From JASFUX01 sp050050115 (GTDB lineage Bacteria; Pseudomonadota; Alphaproteobacteria; Caulobacterales; Maricaulaceae): a stretch of 12,450 nt of DNA. The notes beneath the pieces were generated by a model. That model was not told where the DNA came from. It made no database searches and saw only the letters and a program-made list of their open reading frames with translations. The position numbers and the translations under genes are program-made. Shown here one piece after another: positions 6,582-12,450 of the stretch (positions within the stretch are counted from its first letter, which is position 1; every line of letters starts with the position of its first letter). The stretch is taken from the NCBI GenBank assembly GCA_050050115.1, contig JASFUX010000090.1, positions 1-12,450 of the forward strand, given 5' to 3'.

Positions 6582-6608
6582 TTCGGCAGCGAACTCGCCG
6601 CTGCCGAA
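6582..6608. repeat. Perfect 9-bp inverted repeat, 9-base loop
   Basis: TTCGGCAGC (6582-6590) pairs with GCTGCCGAA (6600-6608). It is the second hairpin of the CTGCCGA array. In minus-strand orientation it falls about 50 bases after the prim-pol stop and is followed by AAAAAA rather than TTTTTT, so it is not a canonical terminator for that gene. Confidence 0.65.
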
Positions 6609-6657
6609 ACTGCCGATTGCCGCTTTCGGCCCGGATTTCCCTTGTGGCGCAACGGAT

Positions 6658-8712
6658 TCAGCCGTCGGCAGTTCCGGCACTGCCGAAGTCTGCCGAGACT
6701 GCCGACCGCCTAGACGCCTCGTGCGTGACCTGCCAGCGACCCGCCGAGTTCGACAGTCGCAGCTCGGTCCCGTCGGCGAACGCGAAGGGTCGGCCGCCGA
6801 GGGTCTGCCTGAGCTGGTCCTTGGTCGCGCGGAGCTTGGGGAAGCGCAGGTCGCCGTGGGCTGTATCCGCGAGCTCCCGGGCGAGCGCTTCGAGGCTCAG
6901 CGGGTAGCGCCGCTCCGCCGGTTCCTTGGCCCGCTCGGCCTCGACGACCGCGCGAACGGCGTGGGCGACGGCCTCGCGGTGCTCGTCCCTGGCCGCGTCG
7001 GCCGCGACCCCGCCCAGCAGCGTGGCGACTACTCCCGAGCGCTCGCGGCCGAAGTCGTCGCGCTCGCCGAGCCCGACCTCCTCCAGGCGAAACAGCCGGT
7101 AGTTGCCGACTCCCTTTCCCTTGATGCGAGTCACCTCAAGCCGTCGGCCTATCCCCTCTTCTGAGAGCCGCCATATGGCCGTGGTCGAGTTCTCGATAAC
7201 GGCCGAGCCGGTCACCACGCGGTCGTCGTGCTTGGGCGGGTGAAAGGCCGCGACGCACGGGCCGCGCAAGGCAGTCGCGAGCGCCTCGGCGTGGTGCACG
7301 GCGCGTTGCATGTCCTCGTCCTTGTTCTGACCCCCTCGCGCGGTCGCGCGCTGCCAGGTGTCGAGGAAGAGGACCGCGCGCCGGTCGCCGACGACGCGAC
7401 GGGCGTGCTCCGCCCACTCGCGGGCGTCGTCAGCGCTGAGGAGGTCGGGCGCGCCGTCCAGGAAGATGAAGTCCGGGGGCGGAGCGTCGACACCGTGGCG
7501 GCGACACCAGGCGCGGATGTTCTCCTCGGCGCCCTCGTCGTCCTCGCCGCACGCGTAGACCGCAGCCCAGCCCTCGGCGAGCGGCCAGCCCTGCCAGTCC
7601 ATGCCGGCAGCCAGCCTCAGCGCGAGGTCGAGCATGACCGTGGACTTGCCACCCGAGCGCTTAGCCAGCAGCGCGACCAGGCCGTGCGCCGGCAGCCACG
7701 CGGGCGCGACGTACTCGCGGCGGCGCCCGCGCCGGAAGATCGCCCCGCCGCGGTGGGTGATCGCGTCGAGTCGCGACCGGAGCGGCGGTTTCGATTCCGT
7801 CTGCGCGCGGGGGTCGGCGAACTCCACGACATTCTCGACGCCGCCCCAAAGCTCCTCGGCGGACTTGGGCGCGCGCTTGCCCGCAGGGTCCTCCGCGTAG
7901 CGGTAGGCGTTCCTCACCTTCTCCTCTAGCGAGTTCGATCCGTCTACGTTCCACGGCGGCTCGCATCGCTCGTTCCAGTGCTCCGCCATGAGTTCGAGGC
8001 AGGCCGCCTCGCTCAGGCCGAAGTCGCGCGCGCCGCACGCCGTCTCGTACGTCCAGGCATCTCCGCCCTCGCCCTCGACCGCCGGAGCGCGACGGGACAG
8101 CCACGCCGTGGCGGCGGCGACGCTCTCAGGCAGGTCCAGCTTGCAGAGCGGCGCGTCGCGTCGGGGATCGCGGTCGCGCGGCGCCCGGAGTCGGCTGGCG
8201 ATCCAGTCCGGCGCGTCCGCGATGTCGCCGACCTCGCCCTCGGCCTCATAGGCGCGGCCTCCGACCTCGCAGCCCGGCCCGACGACGTAGCCGCGACGGC
8301 CGCGCACGTCGACGCCTGCAGGGAAGGAATGCGCGTTGCTCGCCGGCTCGGACACTGCGAGGTAGAGGTGAACCCCTCCGGAGGGGGACCGCACCCTGAA
8401 AGTCTCAAACTCACCGTTGGCAAGCTCCAGATCACCGAACGCGCTCACCCCGTCGGCCGACGCCTTCCGGTCCAGGTCAATCACCGCGAACCGGTCGCCT
8501 CCGCAGACCCCATAGTTCATTCCCGGATACTGCTCGAACCAATCCTTGATAGCGGACTCGTCCGAGGTCATTCGCTCAGTCCACGATTCTCCGGCGGCCG
8601 GCCGCTTCTCGCCGGCCGGCAGCGGGAAGACGAGGAAGCCGGCGCGGGCCAAGGCGAGCGCCCAGTCGAGACGGGTCACCGGTGCGGCCGGTCTCGCTTT
8701 GGCGGCGCTCAT
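6658..8712 (-). CDS. Bifunctional primase/polymerase-helicase replication protein
   Basis: A 684-residue fusion that should prime and unwind the element's DNA. Residues about 15-175 match the prim-pol domain of plasmid and phage replication proteins: YGVCGGDRFAVIDLDRK with catalytic Asp79 and Asp81, SGGVHLYL at 111-118 (His115), and DVRGRRGYVVGPG at 135-147. A linker follows with NSLEEKVRNAYRYA at 260-273. Residues about 335-520 are a RecA-like ATPase of the RepA/AAA_25 type: Walker A AKRSGGKST at 350-358 and Walker B AVLFLDTW at 446-453. The first Walker A glycine is replaced by Ala350, while GK[ST] is intact. The C-terminal 130 residues may be a winged-helix DNA-binding end. The ATG overlaps the stop of the zinc-ribbon gene (ATGA at 8712-8709). 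The 3' end runs into the CTGCCGA array. Family assignment is strong; the element's autonomy in replication is inferred. Confidence 0.9.
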   Translation of the reverse strand: MSAAKARPAAPVTRLDWALALARAGFLVFPLPAGEKRPAAGESWTERMTSDESAIKDWFEQYPGMNYGVCGGDRFAVIDLDRKASADGVSAFGDLELANGEFETFRVRSPSGGVHLYLAVSEPASNAHSFPAGVDVRGRRGYVVGPGCEVGGRAYEAEGEVGDIADAPDWIASRLRAPRDRDPRRDAPLCKLDLPESVAAATAWLSRRAPAVEGEGGDAWTYETACGARDFGLSEAACLELMAEHWNERCEPPWNVDGSNSLEEKVRNAYRYAEDPAGKRAPKSAEELWGGVENVVEFADPRAQTESKPPLRSRLDAITHRGGAIFRRGRRREYVAPAWLPAHGLVALLAKRSGGKSTVMLDLALRLAAGMDWQGWPLAEGWAAVYACGEDDEGAEENIRAWCRRHGVDAPPPDFIFLDGAPDLLSADDAREWAEHARRVVGDRRAVLFLDTWQRATARGGQNKDEDMQRAVHHAEALATALRGPCVAAFHPPKHDDRVVTGSAVIENSTTAIWRLSEEGIGRRLEVTRIKGKGVGNYRLFRLEEVGLGERDDFGRERSGVVATLLGGVAADAARDEHREAVAHAVRAVVEAERAKEPAERRYPLSLEALARELADTAHGDLRFPKLRATKDQLRQTLGGRPFAFADGTELRLSNSAGRWQVTHEASRRSAVSADFGSAGTADG
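6665..6686. repeat. 8-bp inverted repeat inside prim-pol 3' end
   Basis: TCGGCAGT (6665-6672) pairs with ACTGCCGA (6679-6686) around a 6-base loop. This third hairpin of the array lies within the final codons of the prim-pol/helicase gene, where the encoded tail is low in complexity, suggesting DNA-level rather than protein-level constraint. Confidence 0.6.
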
Positions 8713-8972
8713 CGGCGTCCCCTACGCTTAGGAGCAGGGGGATCGGTGGCAGCGATGACGGCCGCCATGAGCTTCTTGTTATCGCGCGTCTGCCGGCGAT
8801 TGCGGCGGCAGTCCCGGCAGCGGCGTACGGGATACGCAGGCGGTTCGTACGCGCCTCTCGAAACGAAGGTGAACGGGTGACCGCAGTCCGAGCACTCCCC
8901 CTGCCAGCGCGTATAAGCCTCGATCGCGACGGCCTGGAAACTTTCGCCCTTGTAGTCGAATTCCGTCTTCAT
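8709..8972 (-). CDS. Small zinc-ribbon protein
   Basis: An 87-residue protein with two CxxC knuckles, ECSDCGHPF (Cys27, Cys30) and RCRDCRRNRR (Cys52, Cys55), the standard spacing for a treble-clef or zinc-ribbon fold binding one zinc ion. The region after the second knuckle and the C-terminus (PKRRGRR) are strongly basic, which suits nucleic-acid binding. It starts at the ATG at 8972, with GGAGATGG upstream inside the preceding gene. Its ATG overlaps that gene's stop as ATGA, and its own stop overlaps the ATG of the prim-pol gene in the same way. Cotranslation with the replication protein suggests a replication accessory or regulatory role. The exact family is not recognised. Confidence 0.8.
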   Translation of the reverse strand: MKTEFDYKGESFQAVAIEAYTRWQGECSDCGHPFTFVSRGAYEPPAYPVRRCRDCRRNRRQTRDNKKLMAAVIAATDPPAPKRRGRR

Positions 8973-9190
8973 CGGGCCATCTCCATCTCCTGGAGCCAGT
9001 CCACGACGGCGCCTCGCCTGTAGAACACCTGGCCGCGCGCGGTTCGGCTCGGCCGGACGAAGGGCGGGCCCTCACCGGCGGCGCGTAGCCGCTCTAGTCT
9101 CGACGGTGTTAGGAAGGGCCAGTCGAGAGAGACTTGGACAGGCGTGAGGAACTCGTCGCACGACGAGTCGACTGCTACTTGTACGCTCAC
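8969..9190 (-). CDS. Excisionase/AlpA-like helix-turn-helix protein
   Basis: A 73-residue protein starting at a GTG (9190) with GGAGAA about 6 bases upstream. Residues 26-68 (FLTPSRLERLRAAGEGPPF, then RTARGQVFYRRGAVVDWLQE) match the MerR-like winged-helix module of excisionases and AlpA-type regulators: a turn beginning LTPSRL, the GPPF bend, the wing strand RGQVFYRRG and a final Trp-Leu helix. Such proteins bind att-site arms or activate the integrase and replication operon of satellites and genomic islands. It is first in the minus-strand replication operon and overlaps the zinc-ribbon gene by ATGA. A promoter candidate lies about 220 bases upstream. Identity as an HTH_17-type protein is likely; whether it directs excision, transcription or both cannot be told. 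Confidence 0.75.
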   Translation of the reverse strand: MSVQVAVDSSCDEFLTPVQVSLDWPFLTPSRLERLRAAGEGPPFVRPSRTARGQVFYRRGAVVDWLQEMEMAR

Positions 9191-9515
9191 GGCGCTTCTC
9201 CATTCGGTCCGTGTCGGGACCGAGAAGACGCCAGCGGGGCGGCCTCAGGACCCGACAATCAATCGTCGGTTCGTCATTTCGATTGCTCCGGGACTTATTC
9301 GGCGGCGGGGCGCTTGCGGTCGCCCATGCCTTGCCCTCGCGCCACTCGGTAGGACTCGGATTACCCGAAGGTCCGCAAGCTGAACGCGCGCCGACTCGCG
9401 CGCGTCGCCCATAGAATCGGTTTCCATAGGAGAATTGTCAAGGACTCCACAGTGAGCGGAGAGTCCGTGCGCGAATTATGGTTAACCCGCCGGGAGGGCC
9501 TTCAGACGAAACAGC
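9191..9515. other. Long leader/intergenic stretch, no convincing gene
   Basis: This 325-base stretch separates the replication operon from the membrane-protein pair. It contains a promoter candidate (9413-9441), a small hairpin CCGAC/GTCGG around 9253-9270, and an inverted repeat GGACTC (9442-9447) / GAGTCC (9461-9466) directly upstream of the -35 box that could be an operator. A 60-codon minus-strand frame at 9245-9427 has no ribosome site and its ATG would sit inside the promoter spacer, so it is not annotated as a gene. Confidence 0.4.
9413..9441 (-). promoter_or_regulatory. Candidate promoter of the replication operon
   Basis: On the minus strand TTGACA (9441-9436) is a perfect -35 box, followed after 17 bases by GATTCT (9418-9413) or after 19 by TTCTAT (9416-9411). 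The -10 match is moderate. Transcription would start near 9405 and give a leader of roughly 215 bases before the excisionase-like gene. The adjoining 6-bp inverted repeat at 9442-9466 is placed as an operator might be. Confidence 0.45.
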
Positions 9516-10031
9516 TTACCCTGAGTTCCTTGGATGAGATCGCAGCCAGTTCTCGATCGAGCTATTCTCAAAATTGAGCCGTAGAAGCTTACGAATAACA
9601 ATTCCCTTGTTTAGCTCCCAATTCGCTGACTCGCTCTGATCTAAGAGGTGCTCGCAAAGGCAAACCGTTGGATCATCTGGATCAATTTCGCGTGGGCCAT
9701 TGTCACCTGTCCATCCGCGGATAGCCACGTAGATGGCTGCGGAGATCGCTGTGAGTGCAGCGCTGATTTGGATAATCGCGTATCCTGTCGGAACATGCCA
9801 AGCGGTCGGGAGGAAGGGGCCCAGGGTCTGAAGGACGAGAGTGACGGTGACTATCCCAAGGGCGAAATCGCGGCCCAACCCAAACAGAGCATCCGGCCAC
9901 AATTTCAGTCGACGACGAAATCCAAACTTCGCTATCAAGCGGGTGGCCTGCCCTGCAAACACAGAGCAAATTGCAGCCGCAATGGCGCAATAGTGGTACA
10001 GCGTTAGCGACGAACCAATCTCGTCCAACAT
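9516..10031 (-). CDS. Hypothetical three-helix membrane protein
   Basis: A 171-residue protein from the ATG at 10031, with GGAGGGG about 13 bases upstream and GAGG adjacent to the ATG. Three hydrophobic segments are clear at about 9-33 (YHYCAIAAAICSVFAG), 56-78 (ALGIVTVTLVLQTLGPFL) and 83-105 (YAIIQISAALTAISAAIYVA). A basic loop (FRRRLKLW) follows the first. The soluble C-terminal tail of about 65 residues carries a CLC pair at 124-126. No enzymatic motif is seen. It starts 28 bases after the stop of another small membrane protein, so the two probably act together in the inner membrane. The region is visibly A+T-richer than the replication operon, implying separate acquisition as cargo. Superinfection exclusion or an abortive-infection effector is a guess from size, topology and location. 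Confidence 0.65.
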   Translation of the reverse strand: MLDEIGSSLTLYHYCAIAAAICSVFAGQATRLIAKFGFRRRLKLWPDALFGLGRDFALGIVTVTLVLQTLGPFLPTAWHVPTGYAIIQISAALTAISAAIYVAIRGWTGDNGPREIDPDDPTVCLCEHLLDQSESANWELNKGIVIRKLLRLNFENSSIENWLRSHPRNSG

Positions 10032-10059
10032 CCTCGCAAAGCCCCTCCCCCAGGATGCT

Positions 10060-10317
10060 TTACGTATACGTACGGTCTGAAAATTTCCGAACTAACGTAA
10101 AAACGACCGGCGCAACCCCCCAAAGAGCGAACGCAGTGGTAGCGCTAGTCAGGACGCCCCATTCTGGAAGATGCAGCTGTGGTAGCCGCGACACAACATC
10201 GTACACCACGGCGAAGGCGCAAGCCGTGGAAAAACCTGCAGTCAAGTTTGCCAATAATTTGGCCACGGAACGTCTCGGCCTCGATGGTGGCTCGCTCATT
10301 TGGATGTCAATTGCCAT
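10060..10317 (-). CDS. Hypothetical two-helix small membrane protein
   Basis: An 85-residue protein from the ATG at 10317; AGGG lies about 6 bases upstream. An in-frame GTG at 10332 would add five residues and cannot be excluded. Hydrophobic segments are at about 20-43 (LLANLTAGFSTACAFAVVY) and 54-76 (GVLTSATTAFALWGVAPVVF). Arg-rich flanks RPRRSVAK and VRKFSDR predict that both ends face the cytoplasm. Both termini are short, so there is no room for a catalytic domain. It is the first gene of a two-gene minus-strand unit with the three-helix membrane protein 28 bases downstream. No family is recognised. The pair lies at the tRNA-proximal end of the element, a common place for cargo genes. Confidence 0.55.
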   Translation of the reverse strand: MAIDIQMSEPPSRPRRSVAKLLANLTAGFSTACAFAVVYDVVSRLPQLHLPEWGVLTSATTAFALWGVAPVVFTLVRKFSDRTYT

Positions 10318-10573
10318 GTTCAGCCCTAACACTTATCTAACGAGCCCAGAATTTCAGGCCACGAACGAAGTCCGCCTACGCTCGACCAGCATCGAGATTT
10401 TCTTCCGTCCGTAGTGGGGTTCATTAAGAGACAGTTAGGACAATAACTCCGTTCGGTGGATGTGCAACCCTGCCGAGAGTTCGGTGGGCGAATTCTATCA
10501 AGAACAGTATTTCAGTGTGGCGAGAGTGCGCCGACGAGGCGGCGAGGGTGCGGCCCCGCTTTCGCGGCCGTCT

Positions 10574-10595
10574 CTGATACGAAACTGATACGAAA
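10574..10595. repeat. Tandem 11-bp direct repeat near tRNA end
   Basis: CTGATACGAAA occurs twice head to tail at 10574-10584 and 10585-10595, about 55 bases inside the element from the tRNA 3' end. Position and form suit arm-type integrase or excisionase binding sites flanking an attachment core, but this role is inferred. Confidence 0.6.
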
Positions 10596-10617
10596 GCGCT
10601 GGACTCGGGCGAAAATT

Positions 10618-10639
10618 ACTGTTAAAAATCAGACTGTTA
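10618..10639. repeat. ACTGTTA direct repeat pair
   Basis: ACTGTTA at 10618-10624 and 10633-10639, 15 bases apart in an A+T-rich stretch immediately outside the tRNA 3' end. It may be a second set of att-arm sites. It may also simply be part of the tRNA's downstream region, where on the minus strand a TTTTT run (10629-10625) could aid termination. Confidence 0.4.
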
Positions 10640-10648
10640 CATGACGAA

Positions 10649-10735
10649 TGGTGCCCAGAAGAGGACTCGAACCTCCACGTCCATACGGACACCAGCACCT
10701 GAAGCTGGCGCGTCTACCAATTCCGCCATCTGGGC
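10649..10735 (-). tRNA. tRNA-Leu (anticodon CAG)
   Basis: On the minus strand the sequence begins GCCCAGA and ends TCTGGGC-A-CCA, a perfect 7-bp acceptor stem with encoded CCA (10651-10649). The D-arm (GGCGGAATTGGTAGACGCG) is of class II type. The anticodon arm CCAGC-TTCAGGT-GCTGG shows anticodon CAG, a long variable arm follows (TGTCCGTATGGACG), then the T-arm GAGGTTCGAGTCCTC. The extended variable arm is typical of tRNA-Leu. The 3' end faces the accessory DNA to the left, the usual orientation for a tRNA used as an integration site. The gene is intact, so integration would have restored it. Confidence 0.96.
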
Positions 10736-10748
10736 ATTGAGGCGCGCA

Positions 10749-10777
10749 CTCTTAAAAGATGCGCCCCAAAGCGTCAA
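10749..10777 (-). promoter_or_regulatory. tRNA-Leu promoter
   Basis: On the minus strand TTGACG (10777-10772) and TAAGAG (10754-10749) are separated by exactly 17 bases. Initiation would be about 6-8 bases before the mature tRNA 5' end at 10735, as is usual for tRNA genes. Confidence 0.6.
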
Positions 10778-10906
10778 TCGAGCCGCGCGGGGCCCCTTCC
10801 GCGCCGTTTGGCCGCCTGGACGAAAGCCGCGAACTTTGGTCTATGCGGCTGCCATCAAGCGCTGCTCGGGCTCCCCCGCGCGGCCCGGGCATCGAGGAGC
10901 ACGCCC

Positions 10907-11884
10907 ATGACCGACGTCGTCACCGTCTTCGGGGCCTCGGGGTTCATCGGGACCTATGTCGTGCGCGCCCTCTGCGCGCGGGGAATGCGCGTGCGCGCGG
11001 CCGTCCGCCGGCCCCACATCGCCAACGACCTCCGCGTGCTCGGCACGCCCGGCCAGGTCCAGCTGGTCCAGGCCAACGTGCGCAACCGGCCCTCAGTCGC
11101 GCGCGCGGTCGAGGGCGCGGACGCTGTGATCAACCTCGTTGGCGTTCTTTTTGAGTCCGGCAGGCAGAAGTTCCGCGCGGTGCAGACCCAGGGCGCGCGA
11201 AACGTCGCCGAGGCCGCCAAGGCGGCGGGGATCGACCGGCTGGTCCACGTCTCGGCGATCGGCGCGGATCCTGACGCCAACAGCGACTACGCGCGCACGA
11301 AAGGCCTTGGCGAGGCGGCCGTGCGCGAGGCTTTTCCCGCCGCGAGCATCATCCGCCCTTCGATCGTGTTCGGACCCGAGGACGAGTTCTTCAACAAGTT
11401 CGCCAACATGTTCCGCTACACCCCGGCGTTCGTCCCGATCCCGATCCTGATGCACGGCGGCAAGACGCGGTTCCAGCCGGTCTATGTGCGCGACGTCGCC
11501 GAGGCGATCGCCCGCGTGATCGAGCGACCAGAGACGGCGGGCAAGACGTTCGAGCTCGGCGGCCCGCAGATCTATACGTTCAAGGAACTCCTGAAATATA
11601 CGCTCGAGGAGATCGACCGGCCGCGCTTTCTCCTGCCTGCGCCGGGGATCGTCGGCTATCTGATCGCGCTCGCGGGCGAGCTTGTCGGCGCAACCCCGTT
11701 CTGGGACCCGCCGATCACCCGCGATCAGGTGCGGCTTTTGAAGCACGACAACATCGTCAACGCCGAAGGCGGAGTCCTTACTCTCGCCGATCTCGGCATT
11801 GCGCCCGACACGGTCGAAGCGATCGCGCCGAGCTACCTTGAGCGCTACCGCCGCTACGGCCAGTTCCACGAGAGCGCGGCGTAG
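10907..11884 (+). CDS. NDUFA9-like complex I-associated NAD(P)-binding protein
   Basis: A 325-residue atypical short-chain dehydrogenase. The ATG at 10907 is chosen over an in-frame ATG at 10808 because GAGGAG (10894-10899) precedes it and the Rossmann fold begins at once: VTVFGASGFIGTYV gives the GxxGxxG motif at residues 9-15. NVRNRPSV (58-65) and INLVGVLFE (75-83) follow, then SDYARTKGLGE with Tyr128 and Lys132 as a YxxxK pair, and IIRPSIVFGPEDEFFNKFA (148-166), a hallmark of the NDUFA9 group. In alphaproteobacteria and mitochondria such proteins bind NADPH and belong to or associate with NADH:ubiquinone oxidoreductase; they are not usually in the nuo operon. This is host core DNA adjoining the tRNA and not part of the element. 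Identification is by motif order. Confidence 0.88.
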   Translation: MTDVVTVFGASGFIGTYVVRALCARGMRVRAAVRRPHIANDLRVLGTPGQVQLVQANVRNRPSVARAVEGADAVINLVGVLFESGRQKFRAVQTQGARNVAEAAKAAGIDRLVHVSAIGADPDANSDYARTKGLGEAAVREAFPAASIIRPSIVFGPEDEFFNKFANMFRYTPAFVPIPILMHGGKTRFQPVYVRDVAEAIARVIERPETAGKTFELGGPQIYTFKELLKYTLEEIDRPRFLLPAPGIVGYLIALAGELVGATPFWDPPITRDQVRLLKHDNIVNAEGGVLTLADLGIAPDTVEAIAPSYLERYRRYGQFHESAA

Positions 11885-11938
11885 GCCAGGCGCAGCTGGT
11901 CAATTCTCTGACGCGCGAGCGCGGTCTAAGCTCGCGCC

Positions 11939-12450
11939 ATGACGCGCGCGCTCGTCTTCTCCGCCCTGCTCGTCTCGGCGCCTCTCACCCCGCTTTTCTG
12001 GGCGCCCGCCCACGCCCAGACCGTCAGCCCGCGCGTTGACCAGCGGCGGGTCGCGGTCGACGAAGCGGCGATCCTTGATGCGCCGGATGGAGAGGTGGTG
12101 GTGCGGCTGCGGCGCGGCGCGCCGGTGCTGGCCGCACCGCGCTCACAAGATGGTCTGTGGATTGCGGTCGACTACATCGACCCCGACACCCTCGCTTTTG
12201 CGCACGGCTGGGCGCGCGCAGCTGAGCTGAGCGCCGGCGCGCCGCTCGTGCTTCGCGATCCGGGCGCCGGATCGATCCCGCGTTTCGAAGGCGCCTGCAC
12301 CGAGCGGCGCATGCTGTCAGGCGGCGGCGCGGTCTGCCTCGGCGTAGCCGGGGCGGATCTGCGCTGCCGCCGGAGCTTCGATCCCGAGAGGCCGGGCGTG
12401 GAGAGCTGCGATCTCGACCTCGAGCTTTACCTCGACACCGACGCGACGAG
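11939..12450 (+). CDS. Exported SH3-like domain protein, 3' end outside window
   Basis: The frame opens at ATG 11939 and runs to the window end (170 full codons). The first 26 residues (MTRALVFSALLVSAPLTP, ending APAHA before QT) form a clear Sec signal peptide. Residues about 36-95 (VAVDEAAILDAPDGEVVVRL, then LWIAVDYID and HGWARAAEL) look like a bacterial SH3 domain: a short-loop beta barrel with a Gly-Trp near its end. Four cysteines follow in the C-terminal part (GACTERR, AVCLG, LRCRR, ESCDL), likely disulphide-bonded in the periplasm. No good ribosome site is visible, so the start rests on the signal peptide. It lies 54 bases after the NDUFA9-like gene on the same strand and belongs to the host side. 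Function unknown; cell-envelope binding is probable. Confidence 0.7.
   Translation, partial: MTRALVFSALLVSAPLTPLFWAPAHAQTVSPRVDQRRVAVDEAAILDAPDGEVVVRLRRGAPVLAAPRSQDGLWIAVDYIDPDTLAFAHGWARAAELSAGAPLVLRDPGAGSIPRFEGACTERRMLSGGGAVCLGVAGADLRCRRSFDPERPGVESCDLDLELYLDTDAT

Larger units (their letters stand above)
6503..6705. repeat. CTGCCGA heptamer array, candidate replication origin
   Basis: CTGCCGA occurs at 6541, 6548, 6601, 6610, 6680, 6690 and 6699, and its complement TCGGCAG at 6509, 6516, 6583 and 6665. That is eleven exact copies in about 200 bases, plus near copies such as CTGCCGT at 6503. Tandem spacings of 7, 9, 9 and 10 bases resemble iterons. Pairs of opposite copies make three hairpins. 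A+T-rich stretches lie within (TATATA at 6526-6531, and 6555-6578 including TTTTTT at 6572-6577), as in a DNA-unwinding element. The array starts after the recombinase gene and runs into the last codons of the prim-pol/helicase gene, whose product is the natural candidate to bind it. Origin function is inferred. Confidence 0.65.
10333..10648. other. Non-coding element end next to tRNA-Leu
   Basis: These 316 bases between the membrane-protein pair and the tRNA 3' end hold no convincing gene; short frames across it have no ribosome sites. The stretch contains tandem direct repeats at 10574-10595 and 10618-10639, and presumably the promoter of the membrane-protein pair near its left side, which I could not place with confidence. 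Confidence 0.45.

Noticed and set aside
6503..6705. CRISPR array
   Set aside because: The repeats are 7 bases, in both orientations, with no uniform spacers; no cas genes are present.
9245..9427. 60-codon minus-strand frame in the leader of the replication operon
   Set aside because: Its ATG falls inside the promoter spacer with no ribosome site; likely chance.
10498..10698. 66-codon minus-strand frame crossing the tRNA-Leu gene
   Set aside because: Runs through a structural RNA; no coding evidence.

Overview
The window looks like a G+C-rich alphaproteobacterial chromosome carrying an integrated mobile element. The right end (about 10649-12450) is ordinary host DNA: a tRNA-Leu(CAG) gene on the minus strand, then a plus-strand gene for an NDUFA9-like NAD(P)-binding protein related to complex I, then the start of an exported SH3-like protein. 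Everything to the left of the tRNA 3' end reads as accessory DNA. The left boundary of the element is not in the window. No second copy of the tRNA 3' end was seen by eye.

Layout, left to right. (1) 1-2414, plus strand: a two-gene module, a large protein with a PD-(D/E)XK nuclease-like motif (5' end cut by the window) followed by a proteasome-beta-like Ntn hydrolase. (2) 2454-5167, minus strand: five compact genes headed by a terminase-small-subunit-like protein; the first three are joined by a 4-base overlap and a 1-base gap. No large terminase, portal or capsid gene is present. (3) 5168-5546: a regulatory gap between divergent operons, with palindromes and an A+T-rich patch. (4) 5547-6373, plus strand: a 37-residue signal-peptide-like micropeptide, then, two bases later, a serine recombinase. 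(5) 6503-6705: a dense array of CTGCCGA heptamers in both orientations, forming three hairpins beside an A+T-rich stretch. It overlaps the 3' end of the primase gene and looks like a replication origin. (6) 6658-9190, minus strand: three genes chained by ATGA overlaps, an excisionase-like DNA-binding protein, a zinc-ribbon protein and a prim-pol/helicase fusion. (7) 9516-10317, minus strand: two small multi-spanning membrane proteins, visibly A+T-richer than their neighbours. (8) 10333-10648: a non-coding end with tandem direct repeats next to the tRNA.

The combination of excisionase-like regulator, primase-helicase with adjacent iteron-like origin, recombinase and a TerS-like protein without TerL resembles the logic of a phage satellite (PICI-like). 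That is an inference from gene content, not a demonstrated identity. The nuclease-like/Ntn-hydrolase pair and the membrane-protein pair would then be cargo, possibly defence or exclusion functions. The most unusual items are the stand-alone proteasome-like hydrolase next to a nuclease-like gene, the micropeptide coupled to the recombinase, the CTGCCGA array, and a six-unit repeat with exact 10-bp phasing at 3871-3930.
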